DNA from: Nocardia huaxiensis
GTDB lineage: Bacteria > Actinomycetota > Actinomycetes > Mycobacteriales > Mycobacteriaceae
Assembly (NCBI RefSeq): GCF_013744875.1
Contig: NZ_CP059399.1
Location: 682,001-746,000 of the forward strand
Direction: 5' to 3'
Length of the DNA: 64,000 nucleotides
Positions 37,142 through 45,802 of this stretch are shown here, in pieces. The number at the start of each line of letters is the position of its first letter. Within the stretch, counting starts at the first letter, position 1. The notes under the pieces were generated by a model that was given only the letters and a program-made list of their open reading frames with translations, was not told where the DNA came from and ran no database searches. The translations under genes and the position numbers were made by a program.

Positions 37142-37591
37142 GTGGACACCGCATCGGCGCCTGTGCGCGAACCCTCTGCCCGGCCGCGGTGGCTGACCGC
37201 GGGGTTGCCGTTGCTCGCGGGCGGCGCGATGGCCGGAGCCATGGCGCTGCTGCATTTCCGGGATCCGCACGTGGAGGGGTCCTACGGGGTGTGCCCGTTC
37301 TACGAGCTGACCGGGTACTGGTGCCCGGGCTGCGGCGGGTTGCGGGGCATGCACAACCTCACCGACGGGCGGATTCTGGACGCCATCCACAGCAATCTGC
37401 TGCTGCTTCCGCTGCTGGTGGGTTTCTTTGCGTGGTGGGGGAATTGGATGATCAAGGGCTTGCGCGGGCAGATGCCGCCGCCGCTGCCGCGCATCCTGCC
37501 GCAGGCGGCGCTATGGGTAACCGGGATATTGCTGGTGGCGTTCACGGTGCTGCGGAACACGCCGTACGGAACCTGGCTCGCGCCGGTGTGA
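37142..37591 (+). CDS. DUF2752 membrane protein
   Basis: A 149-residue membrane protein with three hydrophobic helices (about residues 20-40, 80-105 and 120-140). Between helices one and two is the DUF2752 signature CPFYELTGYWCPGCGGLRG, with three cysteines and a following His. The function of the family is unknown. The GTG at 37142 follows the TetR stop by 44 bp, so it may be cotranscribed. Confidence 0.82.
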   Translation: MDTASAPVREPSARPRWLTAGLPLLAGGAMAGAMALLHFRDPHVEGSYGVCPFYELTGYWCPGCGGLRGMHNLTDGRILDAIHSNLLLLPLLVGFFAWWGNWMIKGLRGQMPPPLPRILPQAALWVTGILLVAFTVLRNTPYGTWLAPV

Positions 37592-37645
37592 GCCCTGCGG
37601 CGTGCCTGTCCGGATGATCGTGTGGCGGCGGGGCATGCTCTGGAT

Positions 37646-37831
37646 ATGAGTGATTCGCTGAAGGAACGAGTACGCGCGAAACTGATCCGGCAGCTGGAAG
37701 AAGACGGACCGGACCCCGAACAGGACGATGTACGCCGGGTTTCCGTCCAGGACGATCTTGACATCCTGAACGTGGTCGCGGACGACGACCCTTTCGTCGA
37801 AGAACTCGCCGCCCGCTACCTCGTGTTTTAG
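37646..37831 (+). CDS. Small acidic hypothetical protein
   Basis: A 61-residue acidic protein (MSDSLKERVRAKLIRQLEED at the start, then many Asp). The N-terminal half is probably helical. No family is recognised. The ATG at 37646 is preferred to a GTG eight codons upstream. Its stop overlaps the stop of the convergent cysteine-desulfurase-like gene by 4 bp. Codon usage is like its neighbours. Confidence 0.6.
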   Translation: MSDSLKERVRAKLIRQLEEDGPDPEQDDVRRVSVQDDLDILNVVADDDPFVEELAARYLVF

Positions 37832-39144
37832 AACGCGCAGGGCGCCGCGCCCTCGTTACCGCTGCCGAAGGGCCGGGTCTCCGGCACCGGATTCCAATGT
37901 CCTTCGGTGCGGGCGTAATTCCAGGCCGGGCCCTTGTCGACGAGGGTGGCGACGGCCTCGATCAGGCGGTCCACCTCGGCGGCGGTGGTGCCGAGGCCGA
38001 TGCTGGCGCGCAGGGCCGCGTCGACGCCGAGGCGTGACAGCAGCGGGTGTGCGCAGAAGCGGCCGTCGCGCACGCCGATGCCGTGCTCGGCGGAGAGGTA
38101 GGCCGCGACCTGGCCGGGTTCGAAGCCGTCGACGGTGAAGGCGACAATGCCGACGGCGTCGGTGCTGTCCCGCCAGATGCGCAGAAAGCGCACTCCCGGA
38201 ACGGTTTTCAGGCCGTAGCGCAGGCGATGGGTGAGGTACTGCTCATGCTCGATGGCCGTGGTGGCGTCGAGTTCGGCGAGCGCGTCGCAGGCGGCGGCCA
38301 GTGCCGCCACGCCGAGGACGTTCGGTGATCCGGCCTCGTGCCGTTGCGGGGCGGGCGCCCACTCCACGCTGTCGGTGGTGACGGAGCGGACCGCGCCGCC
38401 GCCGGCCAGATACGGTTCGGCGGCGTCGAGCCAGTCGCGGCGGCCGACCAGCACGCCCGCGCCGAAGGGCGCGTACGTCTTGTGACCGGAGAAGACCAGG
38501 TAGTCGATGCCGCTGGTGCGCAGATCGATCCGGCGGTGCGGGGCCAGCTGGGCGGCGTCGACGAGGATGCGGGTGCCGCACTGGTGCGCGATCCAGGCCA
38601 GGCGCTCCAGCGGCAGCAGTTCACCGGTGACATTGGAGGCGCCCGTAACCGCAAGCAGCGCAGCGGGTTTGGCGCACAGTTCGGCGACCAGCCGCTGGAT
38701 GGTCTCCTCGATGGTGTCGGCGACCGGGACCACGCGGCGGCCGCGCTGCTGCCAGGGCAGGAAGTTGGCGTGGTGTTCCACGTCGAGGACCACGGTGTCG
38801 CCGGGCACGCACCCGGCGAGCAGGTTGAGCGAGTCGGTGGTGTTGCGGGTGAAGACGACGACCTGGTCGTCGGCGGCGTTGAGGAAGCGGGCGACGGAAC
38901 CGCGGGCCGATTCGTAGCAGTCGGTGGAGATGCGCGAGGCGTAGCCGGCGCCCCGGTGCACGCTGGCGTAGAACGGCAGCAGCTCCTGGATGCGGTCGGT
39001 GACCTGGGTCAATGCCGGTGCGCTGGCGGCGTAGTCGAAGTTGGCGTAGGTGATGGTGCCGCCCTGGACGAGGGGGACCTGGAGGTCGCGGCCGGACACC
39101 TCGGCGAGGGCGGCACAGCTCTGGTCGGCGAAAGCAGTCATCAC
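37828..39144 (-). CDS. Cysteine-desulfurase-like aminotransferase class V
   Basis: A 438-residue PLP enzyme. The Schiff-base lysine is in VFSGHKTYAPFGAGVL and the cofactor aspartate in ILVDAAQLAPHR; VEHHANFLPWQ is the family's substrate loop. It resembles SufS/CsdB-like and isopenicillin-epimerase-like enzymes. The Cys that accepts sulfur cannot be assigned with certainty (RFCAHPLL is a candidate). A SAM-IV riboswitch lies in its leader at 39194-39310, which ties it to sulfur amino acid metabolism. ATG ATG at 39144 gives two adjacent starts. Confidence 0.85.
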   Translation of the reverse strand: MMTAFADQSCAALAEVSGRDLQVPLVQGGTITYANFDYAASAPALTQVTDRIQELLPFYASVHRGAGYASRISTDCYESARGSVARFLNAADDQVVVFTRNTTDSLNLLAGCVPGDTVVLDVEHHANFLPWQQRGRRVVPVADTIEETIQRLVAELCAKPAALLAVTGASNVTGELLPLERLAWIAHQCGTRILVDAAQLAPHRRIDLRTSGIDYLVFSGHKTYAPFGAGVLVGRRDWLDAAEPYLAGGGAVRSVTTDSVEWAPAPQRHEAGSPNVLGVAALAAACDALAELDATTAIEHEQYLTHRLRYGLKTVPGVRFLRIWRDSTDAVGIVAFTVDGFEPGQVAAYLSAEHGIGVRDGRFCAHPLLSRLGVDAALRASIGLGTTAAEVDRLIEAVATLVDKGPAWNYARTEGHWNPVPETRPFGSGNEGAAPCAF

Positions 39145-39193
39145 GAAATCCCGTCGGATAAGGGACGCGCGATCAGAAAGTGAGTGATCGAGT

Positions 39194-39310
39194 GTCCGCG
39201 CTTGCCGTTCCCAAGTCGGGATACGGCCGGGTCGTCACCCGGAGCACCCCACCGCGGAGGAGGGTTGCCGACCAGCTAGCCGGGGCTTTGCACTGGCACT
39301 CATGACCTGG
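39194..39310 (-). promoter_or_regulatory. SAM-IV riboswitch
   Basis: On the minus strand the leader reads GGTCATGAGTGCCAG, AAGCCCCGGCT, GGCAACCCTCCTCCGCGG, TGGGGTGC and CCGGGTGACGACC in order, then a downstream hairpin and GGCAAGCGCGG. This is the order of conserved blocks in the actinobacterial SAM-IV family; the P1 stem GGTCAT/(G)ACGACC has one A-C mismatch. It ends 50 nt before the start codon of the aminotransferase gene, where SAM binding could mask initiation; no intrinsic terminator was seen. A TTGACA element lies upstream at 39346-39341. Recognised by recalled consensus. Confidence 0.92.
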
Positions 39311-39416
39311 TTTCAGAGGCTGGCAGACGGGCGGGGATCTTGTCAACCCCGCCGCGAAAATCATCCGAAAGTTGGATCCGGTCGGCCGCAAAGTACGTTT
39401 CGCGGGATTGTTGCTG

Positions 39417-39453
39417 TAGCTAACCTTGTCACTAGAAGTTAGGGTAGCCATAG
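39417..39453 (+). promoter_or_regulatory. Possible IdeR/DtxR-like iron boxes upstream of heme oxygenase
   Basis: TAGCTAACCTT at 39417-39427 and TTAGGGTAGCCATAG at 39439-39453 each match parts of the 19-bp TTAGGTTAGGCTAACCTAA consensus, but neither is complete. The location, 32-68 bp before a heme oxygenase start, is where iron control would be expected. Confidence 0.35.
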
Positions 39454-39484
39454 TTGGGCGCCCGAGAGGTGAAAGAGGTTGCTC

Positions 39485-40144
39485 ATGCTGGACATCGACA
39501 CGCCGTTCTCGACGCTCATCCGCACCGCGACCGAGCAGCAGCACAACGAGGCGGAACACTCCACATTCATGCGCGATCTGCTCACCGGGAAGCTCGGTGT
39601 CCAGGCTTTCTACCGCTACACCTCGCAGCTGTGGTTCGTCTACGACGCGCTGGAGAAGCACTCCGCGCAGCTCGCTCAGGACCCCGTCGCCGGGCCGTTC
39701 GTCCGGTCGGAACTCGATCGGCTCGCCGCTCTCGAACTCGACCTCGCCTACCTCGGCGGACCGAACTGGCGCGACGAATTGTCCGCACTGCCTTCGACTT
39801 CCGCGTACGCCGCCCGGATCGAGGAGTGTGCGCGCACCTTCCCGGCCGGGTACATCGCGCATCACTACACCCGCTACCTCGGCGATCTCTCGGGCGGCCA
39901 GGTCATTCGCGGGACCGCCGAGAAGCTGTGGGATCTGCCCAAGAAGGGCGACGGCGTGCGGTTCTACGTCTTCGACGGCATCTCGAATCCGGCCGCGTTC
40001 AAACGCGAATACCGCGAGAGCCTGGACCGGCTGCCCCTCGCCGGGGACGATGTGGAGCGCGTGCTGGACGAGGCGCGACTCGCATTCACCATGAATACCA
40101 ACCTGTTCCAGGAACTGGGTGCGGAGTTCAGCGCGCGAAACTGA
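39485..40144 (+). CDS. hmuO: Biliverdin-producing heme oxygenase
   Basis: A 219-residue heme oxygenase of the HmuO/HO-1 type. The proximal heme His is in TATEQQHNEAEHSTFM. The distal helix GDLSGGQVIRG contains the flexible glycines. AHHYTRYLGDLSGGQ is nearly invariant in the family. It splits heme to biliverdin, CO and iron, so it serves iron acquisition or heme turnover. The ATG at 39485 (MLDIDTPF) is preferred to the TTG two codons upstream. It is divergent from the SAM-IV-controlled gene. Confidence 0.95.
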   Translation: MLDIDTPFSTLIRTATEQQHNEAEHSTFMRDLLTGKLGVQAFYRYTSQLWFVYDALEKHSAQLAQDPVAGPFVRSELDRLAALELDLAYLGGPNWRDELSALPSTSAYAARIEECARTFPAGYIAHHYTRYLGDLSGGQVIRGTAEKLWDLPKKGDGVRFYVFDGISNPAAFKREYRESLDRLPLAGDDVERVLDEARLAFTMNTNLFQELGAEFSARN

Positions 40145-40247
40145 ATTCTGGACGCGCCCGGAGGGGCCGCCGGCCGGTTTTCATCATCAGGTCCGGTCGG
40201 CGGGTTCTTCCCTCCCGAATGTCGGTGGGCTGTGCTGTCATTGACGG

Positions 40248-40883
40248 ATGAGCATGGCGCTGCTGTTGAGCTTCATCGGGCTGTGCGTGCTGCTGTCCAT
40301 CACGCCGGGGCCGGATTCCTTTCTGGTGCTGCGGTTTTCGATGGCCGGGCCGCGTCCCGCCATTGCCGCGGCAGTGGGGTCGGCGCTGGGTGGGATCGTG
40401 TGGGCGGTGGTTGTCGCCGCGGGGGTGGCGGCGCTGCTGGAGCAGTCGGCCACGGCCTATCGCGCGCTGAAGGTGATCGGCGGAATCTACCTGGTGTACT
40501 TGGGGATTCGCGCGCTGCTGGCGCATCGGCGGGGGAAGGCCGCGGGGGCGGATGAACTCGCGGCGCGCACGGCCCGGGAGAAGGCGAACTCGGTTCGCTC
40601 GGCATTCGCTGCCGGATTGCTATCGTGCGTTTTCAATCCGAAGGTGGGGTTGTTCTACCTCGCCGTGCTGCCGCAGTTCCTGACCGAGGTGACCTTCGCG
40701 AACACGCTGACGCTCGGGGCGATCGAATCCACCATTGCCGCAATCGAAATGGTGCTGCTGGCGCTGGCGGCGTCCCGGGCGGTGGCGCTGCTGCAACGGC
40801 CCGCGGTGCGGGATCGGCTGGAACAGCTCAGCGCGGCGATTCTGGCGGCGCTGGGTATCGGCACCGCGGCATCGGCGAGCTGA
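40248..40883 (+). CDS. LysE-family exporter
   Basis: A 211-residue membrane protein with about six helices. The family signature is LLSITPGPDSFLVLRFSMAG near the N-terminus, followed later by GLLSCVFNPKVGLFYLAVLPQF. Members export amino acids such as lysine, arginine or threonine derivatives; the substrate here is unknown. It lies 103 bp after the heme oxygenase gene. Confidence 0.9.
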   Translation: MSMALLLSFIGLCVLLSITPGPDSFLVLRFSMAGPRPAIAAAVGSALGGIVWAVVVAAGVAALLEQSATAYRALKVIGGIYLVYLGIRALLAHRRGKAAGADELAARTAREKANSVRSAFAAGLLSCVFNPKVGLFYLAVLPQFLTEVTFANTLTLGAIESTIAAIEMVLLALAASRAVALLQRPAVRDRLEQLSAAILAALGIGTAASAS

Positions 40884-40915
40884 CCTGATCCGGCCGGGAT
40901 GCGACCCGGCGGGAA

Positions 40916-41464
40916 TCAGTCGGAGATCTCGGCGTGGTGGTAGGCGCCGTTGTAGTAGACGAGCGGGCCGACGGCCGGGGAATCCTGGGTGTTGTCGTGC
41001 ACCCGCGTGACCAGGCCGACCACTAGCGTGTGATCGCCGATCGGCAGCAGCTTGTAGACGGTGGCGCGCACCCAGATGGGGGTGCCGTGCAGGACCGGTT
41101 CGCCGGTGTCGAGTGCGGTCCACAGTGAGCGGTCGCTGAAGCGTTCGGCGGCGTCCCGGCTGAAGCGCTGGGCCAGGTGCTTCTGGTGTTCACCGAGGAA
41201 GTGCACGACCAGGGATTCGGACCGCAGCATGGCCTCGATGCTGGAGGAGGTGTGCGCGATATTGAACGAGATGAGCGGGGGTTCCGCGGAGAGCGAGGCG
41301 AACGAGGTGGCGGTGAAACCGATCGGGCCGTTCCCGGAGTTCAGCGTGACGATGGTGACGCCCGCCGGGTAATGCCGCATGGCGGCGCGATACTGCTGCG
41401 CGGTGATGCCGCTCAGGTCATCGGGCACATGTAGCTCGGCGCCGGATGTCTCGGAATCAGTCAC
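40916..41464 (-). CDS. Flavin reductase-like domain protein
   Basis: A 182-residue protein of the FMN-binding split-barrel flavin reductase family. Typical segments are [40 protein letters not shown] and the His-containing [10 protein letters not shown]. Such proteins supply reduced flavin to two-component monooxygenases or bind FMN themselves. No monooxygenase partner is adjacent. It is convergent with the LysE gene. Confidence 0.88.
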   Translation of the reverse strand: MTDSETSGAELHVPDDLSGITAQQYRAAMRHYPAGVTIVTLNSGNGPIGFTATSFASLSAEPPLISFNIAHTSSSIEAMLRSESLVVHFLGEHQKHLAQRFSRDAAERFSDRSLWTALDTGEPVLHGTPIWVRATVYKLLPIGDHTLVVGLVTRVHDNTQDSPAVGPLVYYNGAYHHAEISD

Positions 41465-41532
41465 GCAACGAACCTACGTGCTGCGGCGCCCGAATATTCC
41501 GGGCTGTGCGAAATATCGCGTGGACCGGCGGC

Positions 41533-42009
41533 TCAGTCCACGTCGATGGCCAGGCCCGCGGTGATCCGGACCAGCTCGCCGAAGGTGGTGCGGAACAGGG
41601 TGTTCGGGTGGCCGCCCGCGGCCCACAGTTCCGGATGACGGGACAGGGCGTTGTCGACGAAGGTGGGCAGGTTGGTGGGGTGGCCGACCGGGGCCACGCC
41701 GCCGACCGGCTGCCCGGTCACCTCGCGCACCATGGCGGCGGGGGCCCGGGTGAGAGCGCCTTCCAGGCGTTCGCTGGTGCGGGGCAGGTGCACCTGGTGG
41801 GCGCCGGAGACCAGCAGCAGGATCGGGTCGTCGTCGAGTAGGAAGACCAGGGATTTGGTGATGGCTCCGACGTCCACGCCCAGGGCGCGGGCGGCGTCGG
41901 CGGCGGTGTGGGTGGGTTGCGGCTGAGTGACGATCACCCCGTGATGGCCGCGCTGGATCAGGGTGTCGGAGACCTTCGTCGCGATCGGCGGCAGCAGGGA
42001 CCTGCGCAT
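41533..42009 (-). CDS. YbaK/EbsC-type aminoacyl-tRNA deacylase
   Basis: A 158-residue protein of the YbaK/ProX family. TAADAARALGVDVGAITKSLVFL contains the conserved lysine of the editing site, and GGVAPVGH...PTFVDNALSRHPELWAAGG is the family's glycine-rich end. It probably hydrolyses mischarged tRNA, such as Cys-tRNA-Pro. The ATG at 42009 was chosen because the longer frame adds unrelated sequence. Confidence 0.88.
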   Translation of the reverse strand: MRRSLLPPIATKVSDTLIQRGHHGVIVTQPQPTHTAADAARALGVDVGAITKSLVFLLDDDPILLLVSGAHQVHLPRTSERLEGALTRAPAAMVREVTGQPVGGVAPVGHPTNLPTFVDNALSRHPELWAAGGHPNTLFRTTFGELVRITAGLAIDVD

Positions 42010-42049
42010 GGCACCAAGGGTAGAGCGATTGCGGTACATGTGCCGGGTT

Positions 42050-42370
42050 TCAGTATTCGGGGTAGCCCTCCTCCGGACCGAGCATCCGGGCGATTCGGGC
42101 ACGGGTGATTCTGGCGAGCTCGGTGATCGTGTGCTCCGAAACGTTTTCGTGGGCACAGGAATCGAAGACTCGTTCCAGATCGGTGGGGGATAAAGCGTGC
42201 AATTCGGCTGCGGCCGCGGTGTGCAGTGCGGCGTGGCCGGGGTAGGGCCTGCCGTCCGCGATCTTGTGCGCCCAGGTGACATTGCAGCAGCACTCGAAAA
42301 GCGCGTGGATGGCGCGCGGGCGAGAGAGGGAATTGAAGCGGTCGAGGCCGATTCCGTGGTGCATCAACAT
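42050..42370 (-). CDS. Short OHCU-decarboxylase-like protein
   Basis: A 106-residue protein. RFNSLSRPRAIHALFECCCN and the following WAHKIADGRPYPGHAAL resemble the N-terminal half of OHCU decarboxylase (UraD) of purine breakdown. Full enzymes have ~165 residues and a C-terminal part (FGFPF region) that is absent here. ATG at 42370 has GGAGG six bases upstream, so the short form seems to be the real gene, not a 5' misreading. Whether it is active is unclear; no other urate genes are nearby. Confidence 0.65.
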   Translation of the reverse strand: MLMHHGIGLDRFNSLSRPRAIHALFECCCNVTWAHKIADGRPYPGHAALHTAAAAELHALSPTDLERVFDSCAHENVSEHTITELARITRARIARMLGPEEGYPEY

Positions 42371-42570
42371 CGGAACCTCCACACGGGGAGAGCATCTTGT
42401 GGACGCATCAATCGTCCGTCCGGTGACCGATCGGGAACCAGTGCGGCGCAGCAGATTTAGCAAACCGTTTACACGCGGGAGAATCCCGGCTCCGGCCGAT
42501 TCTCGGGAGCTCCGCCCCCGAAACCCCGGCAGGGGGGAAATGCCGGGCCTGGGCTCGATACGCTGGACCA

Positions 42571-43392
42571 ATGACCGATTGGAAGGCTTTCGAAGTCGAG
42601 AGCAAGGACCACGTCGCGCAGGTGACGCTGACCGGCCCGGGCAAGGGCAATGCCATGGGCCCGGACTTCTGGCGCGAGCTGCCGCTCATCTTCGGCGAAC
42701 TCGACGCCGATCCCGAGGTGCGGGCCATCGTGCTCACCGGGGCGGGGAAGCATTTCTCCTACGGACTGGATCTGCCGGCCATGTCGCCGCTGTTCGGGCC
42801 GCTGCTCGGGGACAAGGCGCTGGCCAAGCCCCGCACCGATTTCCTCCGGCACGTGCGCGAGATGCAGGCTTCGGTCACCGCGGTGGCGGACAGCCACAAG
42901 CCGGTCATCGCGGCGGTGTCGGGCTGGTGCATCGGCGGCGGGCTGGATCTCATTGCCGCCGCGGATATCCGGCTGGCCAGTGCCGATGCCAAGTTCAGCC
43001 TGCGCGAGGCGAAGGTCGCCATCGTCGCGGATATCGGGTCGCTGCACCGGCTGCCGGGCATCATCGGCGAGGGGCATCTGCGCGAGCTCGCCTACACCGG
43101 CAAGGACATCGACGCGGCGCGGGCCGAGAAGATCGGCCTGATCAACGATGTGTACGCGGATCAGCAGGCGGTGCTGGACGCGGCGCACGCGCTGGCGCGT
43201 GAGATCGCCGAGAACCCGCCGCTGGTGGTGCAGGGCATCAAGGATGTGCTGGATCAGCCGAAGGCGGGCAAGGTCGCCGACGGGCTGCGCTACGTGTCGG
43301 CGTGGAATGCGGCCTTCCTGCCCTCGGAGGACATCACCGAGGCCATTCAGGCCGTGTTCGAGAAGCGACAGCCGCGGTTCCAGGGGAAGTAG
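42571..43392 (+). CDS. Enoyl-CoA hydratase/isomerase family, dienoyl-CoA isomerase-like
   Basis: A 273-residue crotonase-fold protein. The oxyanion-hole residues lie in GKHFSYGLDLPAM and AVSGWCIGGGLDLI. The segment REAKVAIVADIGSLHRLPGI and the C-terminal YVSAWNAAF resemble the delta3,5-delta2,4-dienoyl-CoA isomerase ECH1, including the catalytic Asp in ADIGSL; the matching Glu is in REAKV. It probably acts in the breakdown of unsaturated fatty acids. The ATG at 42571 is the likely start. Confidence 0.87.
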   Translation: MTDWKAFEVESKDHVAQVTLTGPGKGNAMGPDFWRELPLIFGELDADPEVRAIVLTGAGKHFSYGLDLPAMSPLFGPLLGDKALAKPRTDFLRHVREMQASVTAVADSHKPVIAAVSGWCIGGGLDLIAAADIRLASADAKFSLREAKVAIVADIGSLHRLPGIIGEGHLRELAYTGKDIDAARAEKIGLINDVYADQQAVLDAAHALAREIAENPPLVVQGIKDVLDQPKAGKVADGLRYVSAWNAAFLPSEDITEAIQAVFEKRQPRFQGK

Positions 43393-43401
43393 GCACGCAC
43401 T

Positions 43402-43492
43402 CGTCATCCCGGCATGCTTTTGGCCGGGATCCACGAAACCTGTTGGGGTGCAGCGGGTGTGGATCCCGGCCAAAAAGCGCGCCGGGATGACG
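43402..43492. repeat. 91-bp imperfect-palindrome intergenic repeat, copy 1
   Basis: The arms begin CGTCATCCCGGC and end GCCGGGATGACG. Inner arms GCTTTTGGCCGGGATCCAC and GTGGATCCCGGCCAAAAAGC extend the stem, leaving a loop of about 25 nt. A second copy is at 60923-61012 in the same orientation. It looks like a MITE or REP-type element between the dienoyl-CoA isomerase and MFS genes. It may also act as a terminator. Confidence 0.85.
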
Positions 43493-43575
43493 GTGCTGAT
43501 CCGGCGGCTATCGAAAACCGATTGCGGATCTCCGGTTCCGGCCTATCGTGAGGCTGGGGGACCTGGAGGTTGGCC

Positions 43576-45144
43576 ATGGCTACATCCGAGGTGGCCGCAT
43601 CCACCGGCGAGGGTGGATTCACGCACCGGCAGATTCTGGTGATTCTCAGCGGGCTACTGCTCGGGGTGCTGCTGGCCGCGCTCGATCAGACCATTGTGTC
43701 GACGGCGATCCGGACCATTGCCGATGATCTGGACGGTTATGCGTTACAGGCTTGGGCCACAACGGCTTATCTGATCACGGCCACGCTGGCGACGCCGCTG
43801 TACGGAAAACTGTCGGACATGTACGGGCGCAAGCCCTTCTATCTGGCGGCCATTTCCATTTTCCTGGCGGGTTCGCTGCTGTGCACGCTCGCGCAGAGCA
43901 TGTACGAGCTGGCGGCGTTTCGGGCTTTGCAGGGGCTGGGTGCGGGCGGGCTCATGTCGCTGGCCCTCACCATTGTCGGCGATATCGTGAGCCCGCGGGA
44001 AAGAGCCAGATATCAGGGCTATTTTCTGGCCGTGTTCGGCACCTCGAGTGTGCTCGGTCCGCTATTGGGCGGATTGTTCGCCGGGCAGTCCAGCCTGCTC
44101 GGGATCGCCGGGTGGCGTTGGGTTTTCCTGGTCAACGTGCCGCTGGGGCTGTTCGCGCTGCTGGTGGTCTCACGCGTGCTGCGACTGCCGAAACCGGTGA
44201 GATCCCTTGACCGTGTGGACTATTGGGGTGTGCTGGTGCTGGCGCTCGGCATCACGCCACTGTTGGTCGTCGCCGAGCAGGGGCGTGAATGGGGTTGGGG
44301 GAGTGGACGATCGGTGCTCTGTTACGTGATCGGCGGGGTCTCGGTGGCGGTGTTCGTCGCGATCGAGGCGAAACTCGGTGACGCGGCGCTGATTCCGCTG
44401 CGGATTTTCCGGAATCCGACGTTCGCGCTGGGTGTGGTGATCTCGTTCGTGGTGGGCGCGGGCATGTTCGGCGGAATCCTGCTCATGCCACAGTATTTGC
44501 AGGTGGTGCGGGGTGCGAGCCCGATGCTGGGTGGTTTGCAGATGATTCCCATGGTGCTCGGCATCATGATCGGCTCGATCATTTCCGGCCAATTGATATC
44601 GCGCACCGGGCATTACCGGAATTATACGATTCTCGGCGCCGCCATGATCACCCTCGGGCTGTTCCTGATGCATTATCTGCGGGCGGACACCGCGTTCTGG
44701 ATGGTGGCGGCGTTCATGCTGTGTGTCGGATTCGGGCTCGGGAATCTCATGCAGCCGCTCATTCTCGCGCTGCAGAATGCGTTGCCGCCCAAGGATATGG
44801 GCGTCTCCACGGGCGCCGCGACCTTCTTTCGCCAGATCGGGGGCACGCTGGGGGCGGCGGTGTTCCTGTCGATCCTGTTCACCCGGCTCGCGCCCGATAT
44901 CGAAGCCGAACTCGTTGCCGCGGGCCAGGATCCGGCGGCCGCGGGGCAGGTGCTGGTCGACAGTTCGGTGATCCAGCGCTTGGATCCGGTGCTGGCGCAG
45001 CCGTTCCAGGTGGGTTTCGCGAACTCGCTGTCCGCGGTGTTCCTGACGACCTCGGCGGTGACCGCGGTGGCGCTGCTGCTGATCCTCTTCTGGAAAGAGG
45101 TGCCGCTGCGCACCACCGCGGGGCTCACCACTCCGCGGGAGTAG
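43576..45144 (+). CDS. MFS drug exporter, DHA2 (14-helix) type
   Basis: A 522-residue transporter with about 14 hydrophobic helices. Motif D1 is in LAALDQTIVSTAIRTIADDL, motif A in GKLSDMYGRKPFYLA, and motif C in GTSSVLGPLLGGLFA, all as in EmrB/QacA-type proton-driven multidrug exporters. The ATG at 43576 has GGAGG six bases upstream. Mycobacterial homologues include P55/EfpA-like pumps; the substrate is unknown. It is convergent with ppa, with a 12-bp gap. Confidence 0.93.
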   Translation: MATSEVAASTGEGGFTHRQILVILSGLLLGVLLAALDQTIVSTAIRTIADDLDGYALQAWATTAYLITATLATPLYGKLSDMYGRKPFYLAAISIFLAGSLLCTLAQSMYELAAFRALQGLGAGGLMSLALTIVGDIVSPRERARYQGYFLAVFGTSSVLGPLLGGLFAGQSSLLGIAGWRWVFLVNVPLGLFALLVVSRVLRLPKPVRSLDRVDYWGVLVLALGITPLLVVAEQGREWGWGSGRSVLCYVIGGVSVAVFVAIEAKLGDAALIPLRIFRNPTFALGVVISFVVGAGMFGGILLMPQYLQVVRGASPMLGGLQMIPMVLGIMIGSIISGQLISRTGHYRNYTILGAAMITLGLFLMHYLRADTAFWMVAAFMLCVGFGLGNLMQPLILALQNALPPKDMGVSTGAATFFRQIGGTLGAAVFLSILFTRLAPDIEAELVAAGQDPAAAGQVLVDSSVIQRLDPVLAQPFQVGFANSLSAVFLTTSAVTAVALLLILFWKEVPLRTTAGLTTPRE

Positions 45145-45156
45145 CGAGGCGGGCCG

Positions 45157-45648
45157 TCAGTGGCCGCCCTGCTCCTTCAGCCGCGCGTACGCCTCGGTGA
45201 CCAGGGTTTCGGCCTTCTCGCGGCCCTCCCAGCCCTCGACCTTGACCCACTTGCCGGGCTCCAGGTCCTTGTAGCGCTCGAAGAAGTGCGCGATCTCCTT
45301 GCGCTGGAACTCCGGGATGTCCTCGACGTCCTGGATGTGATCCCAGCGCTTGTCCTTGGCGGGCACCGCGACCAGCTTCTCGTCGGTGCCGGCCTCGTCG
45401 CTCATGATGAGCACGCCGACGGGACGGGCCTCGACCAGCACGCCCGGGAACACGGGCTCGGGCAGCAGGACCATGCAGTCCAGCGGGTCACCGTCGCCGC
45501 CCAGGGTGTCCTCGATGTAGCCGTAGTCGGCCGGGTACATCATCGGGGTGTAGAGGTAGCGATCCAGCCGCACCCGCCCGGTCTCGTGGTCGACCTCGTA
45601 CTTGTTGCGCTGACCCCGGGGGATCTCGATGGTGACGTCGAACTTCAC
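45157..45648 (-). CDS. ppa: Inorganic pyrophosphatase
   Basis: A 163-residue family I soluble pyrophosphatase. The active-site aspartates are in [20 protein letters not shown], the family signature. [17 protein letters not shown] precedes it. It hydrolyses the PPi released by biosynthesis. Its length equals the mycobacterial enzyme (162). It begins the block ppa-dacB-metalloprotease-tilS-hpt that is conserved in mycobacteria, and is divergent from dacB. Confidence 0.97.
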   Translation of the reverse strand: MKFDVTIEIPRGQRNKYEVDHETGRVRLDRYLYTPMMYPADYGYIEDTLGGDGDPLDCMVLLPEPVFPGVLVEARPVGVLIMSDEAGTDEKLVAVPAKDKRWDHIQDVEDIPEFQRKEIAHFFERYKDLEPGKWVKVEGWEGREKAETLVTEAYARLKEQGGH

Positions 45649-45802
45649 GTCATCTCCTTCTTCGTTGGCCTATGGCTGCCGACTCGCCAGCTCGTTCAGG
45701 GGAACGACTGCGCAACGAGGATAGTGTGGTCGGCGGGCGCATGGGTTCGGCAGGGACGCCCGGGGCATTCCCCTGCCACAGGTATCAGGGAGACAGCTGC
45801 AC

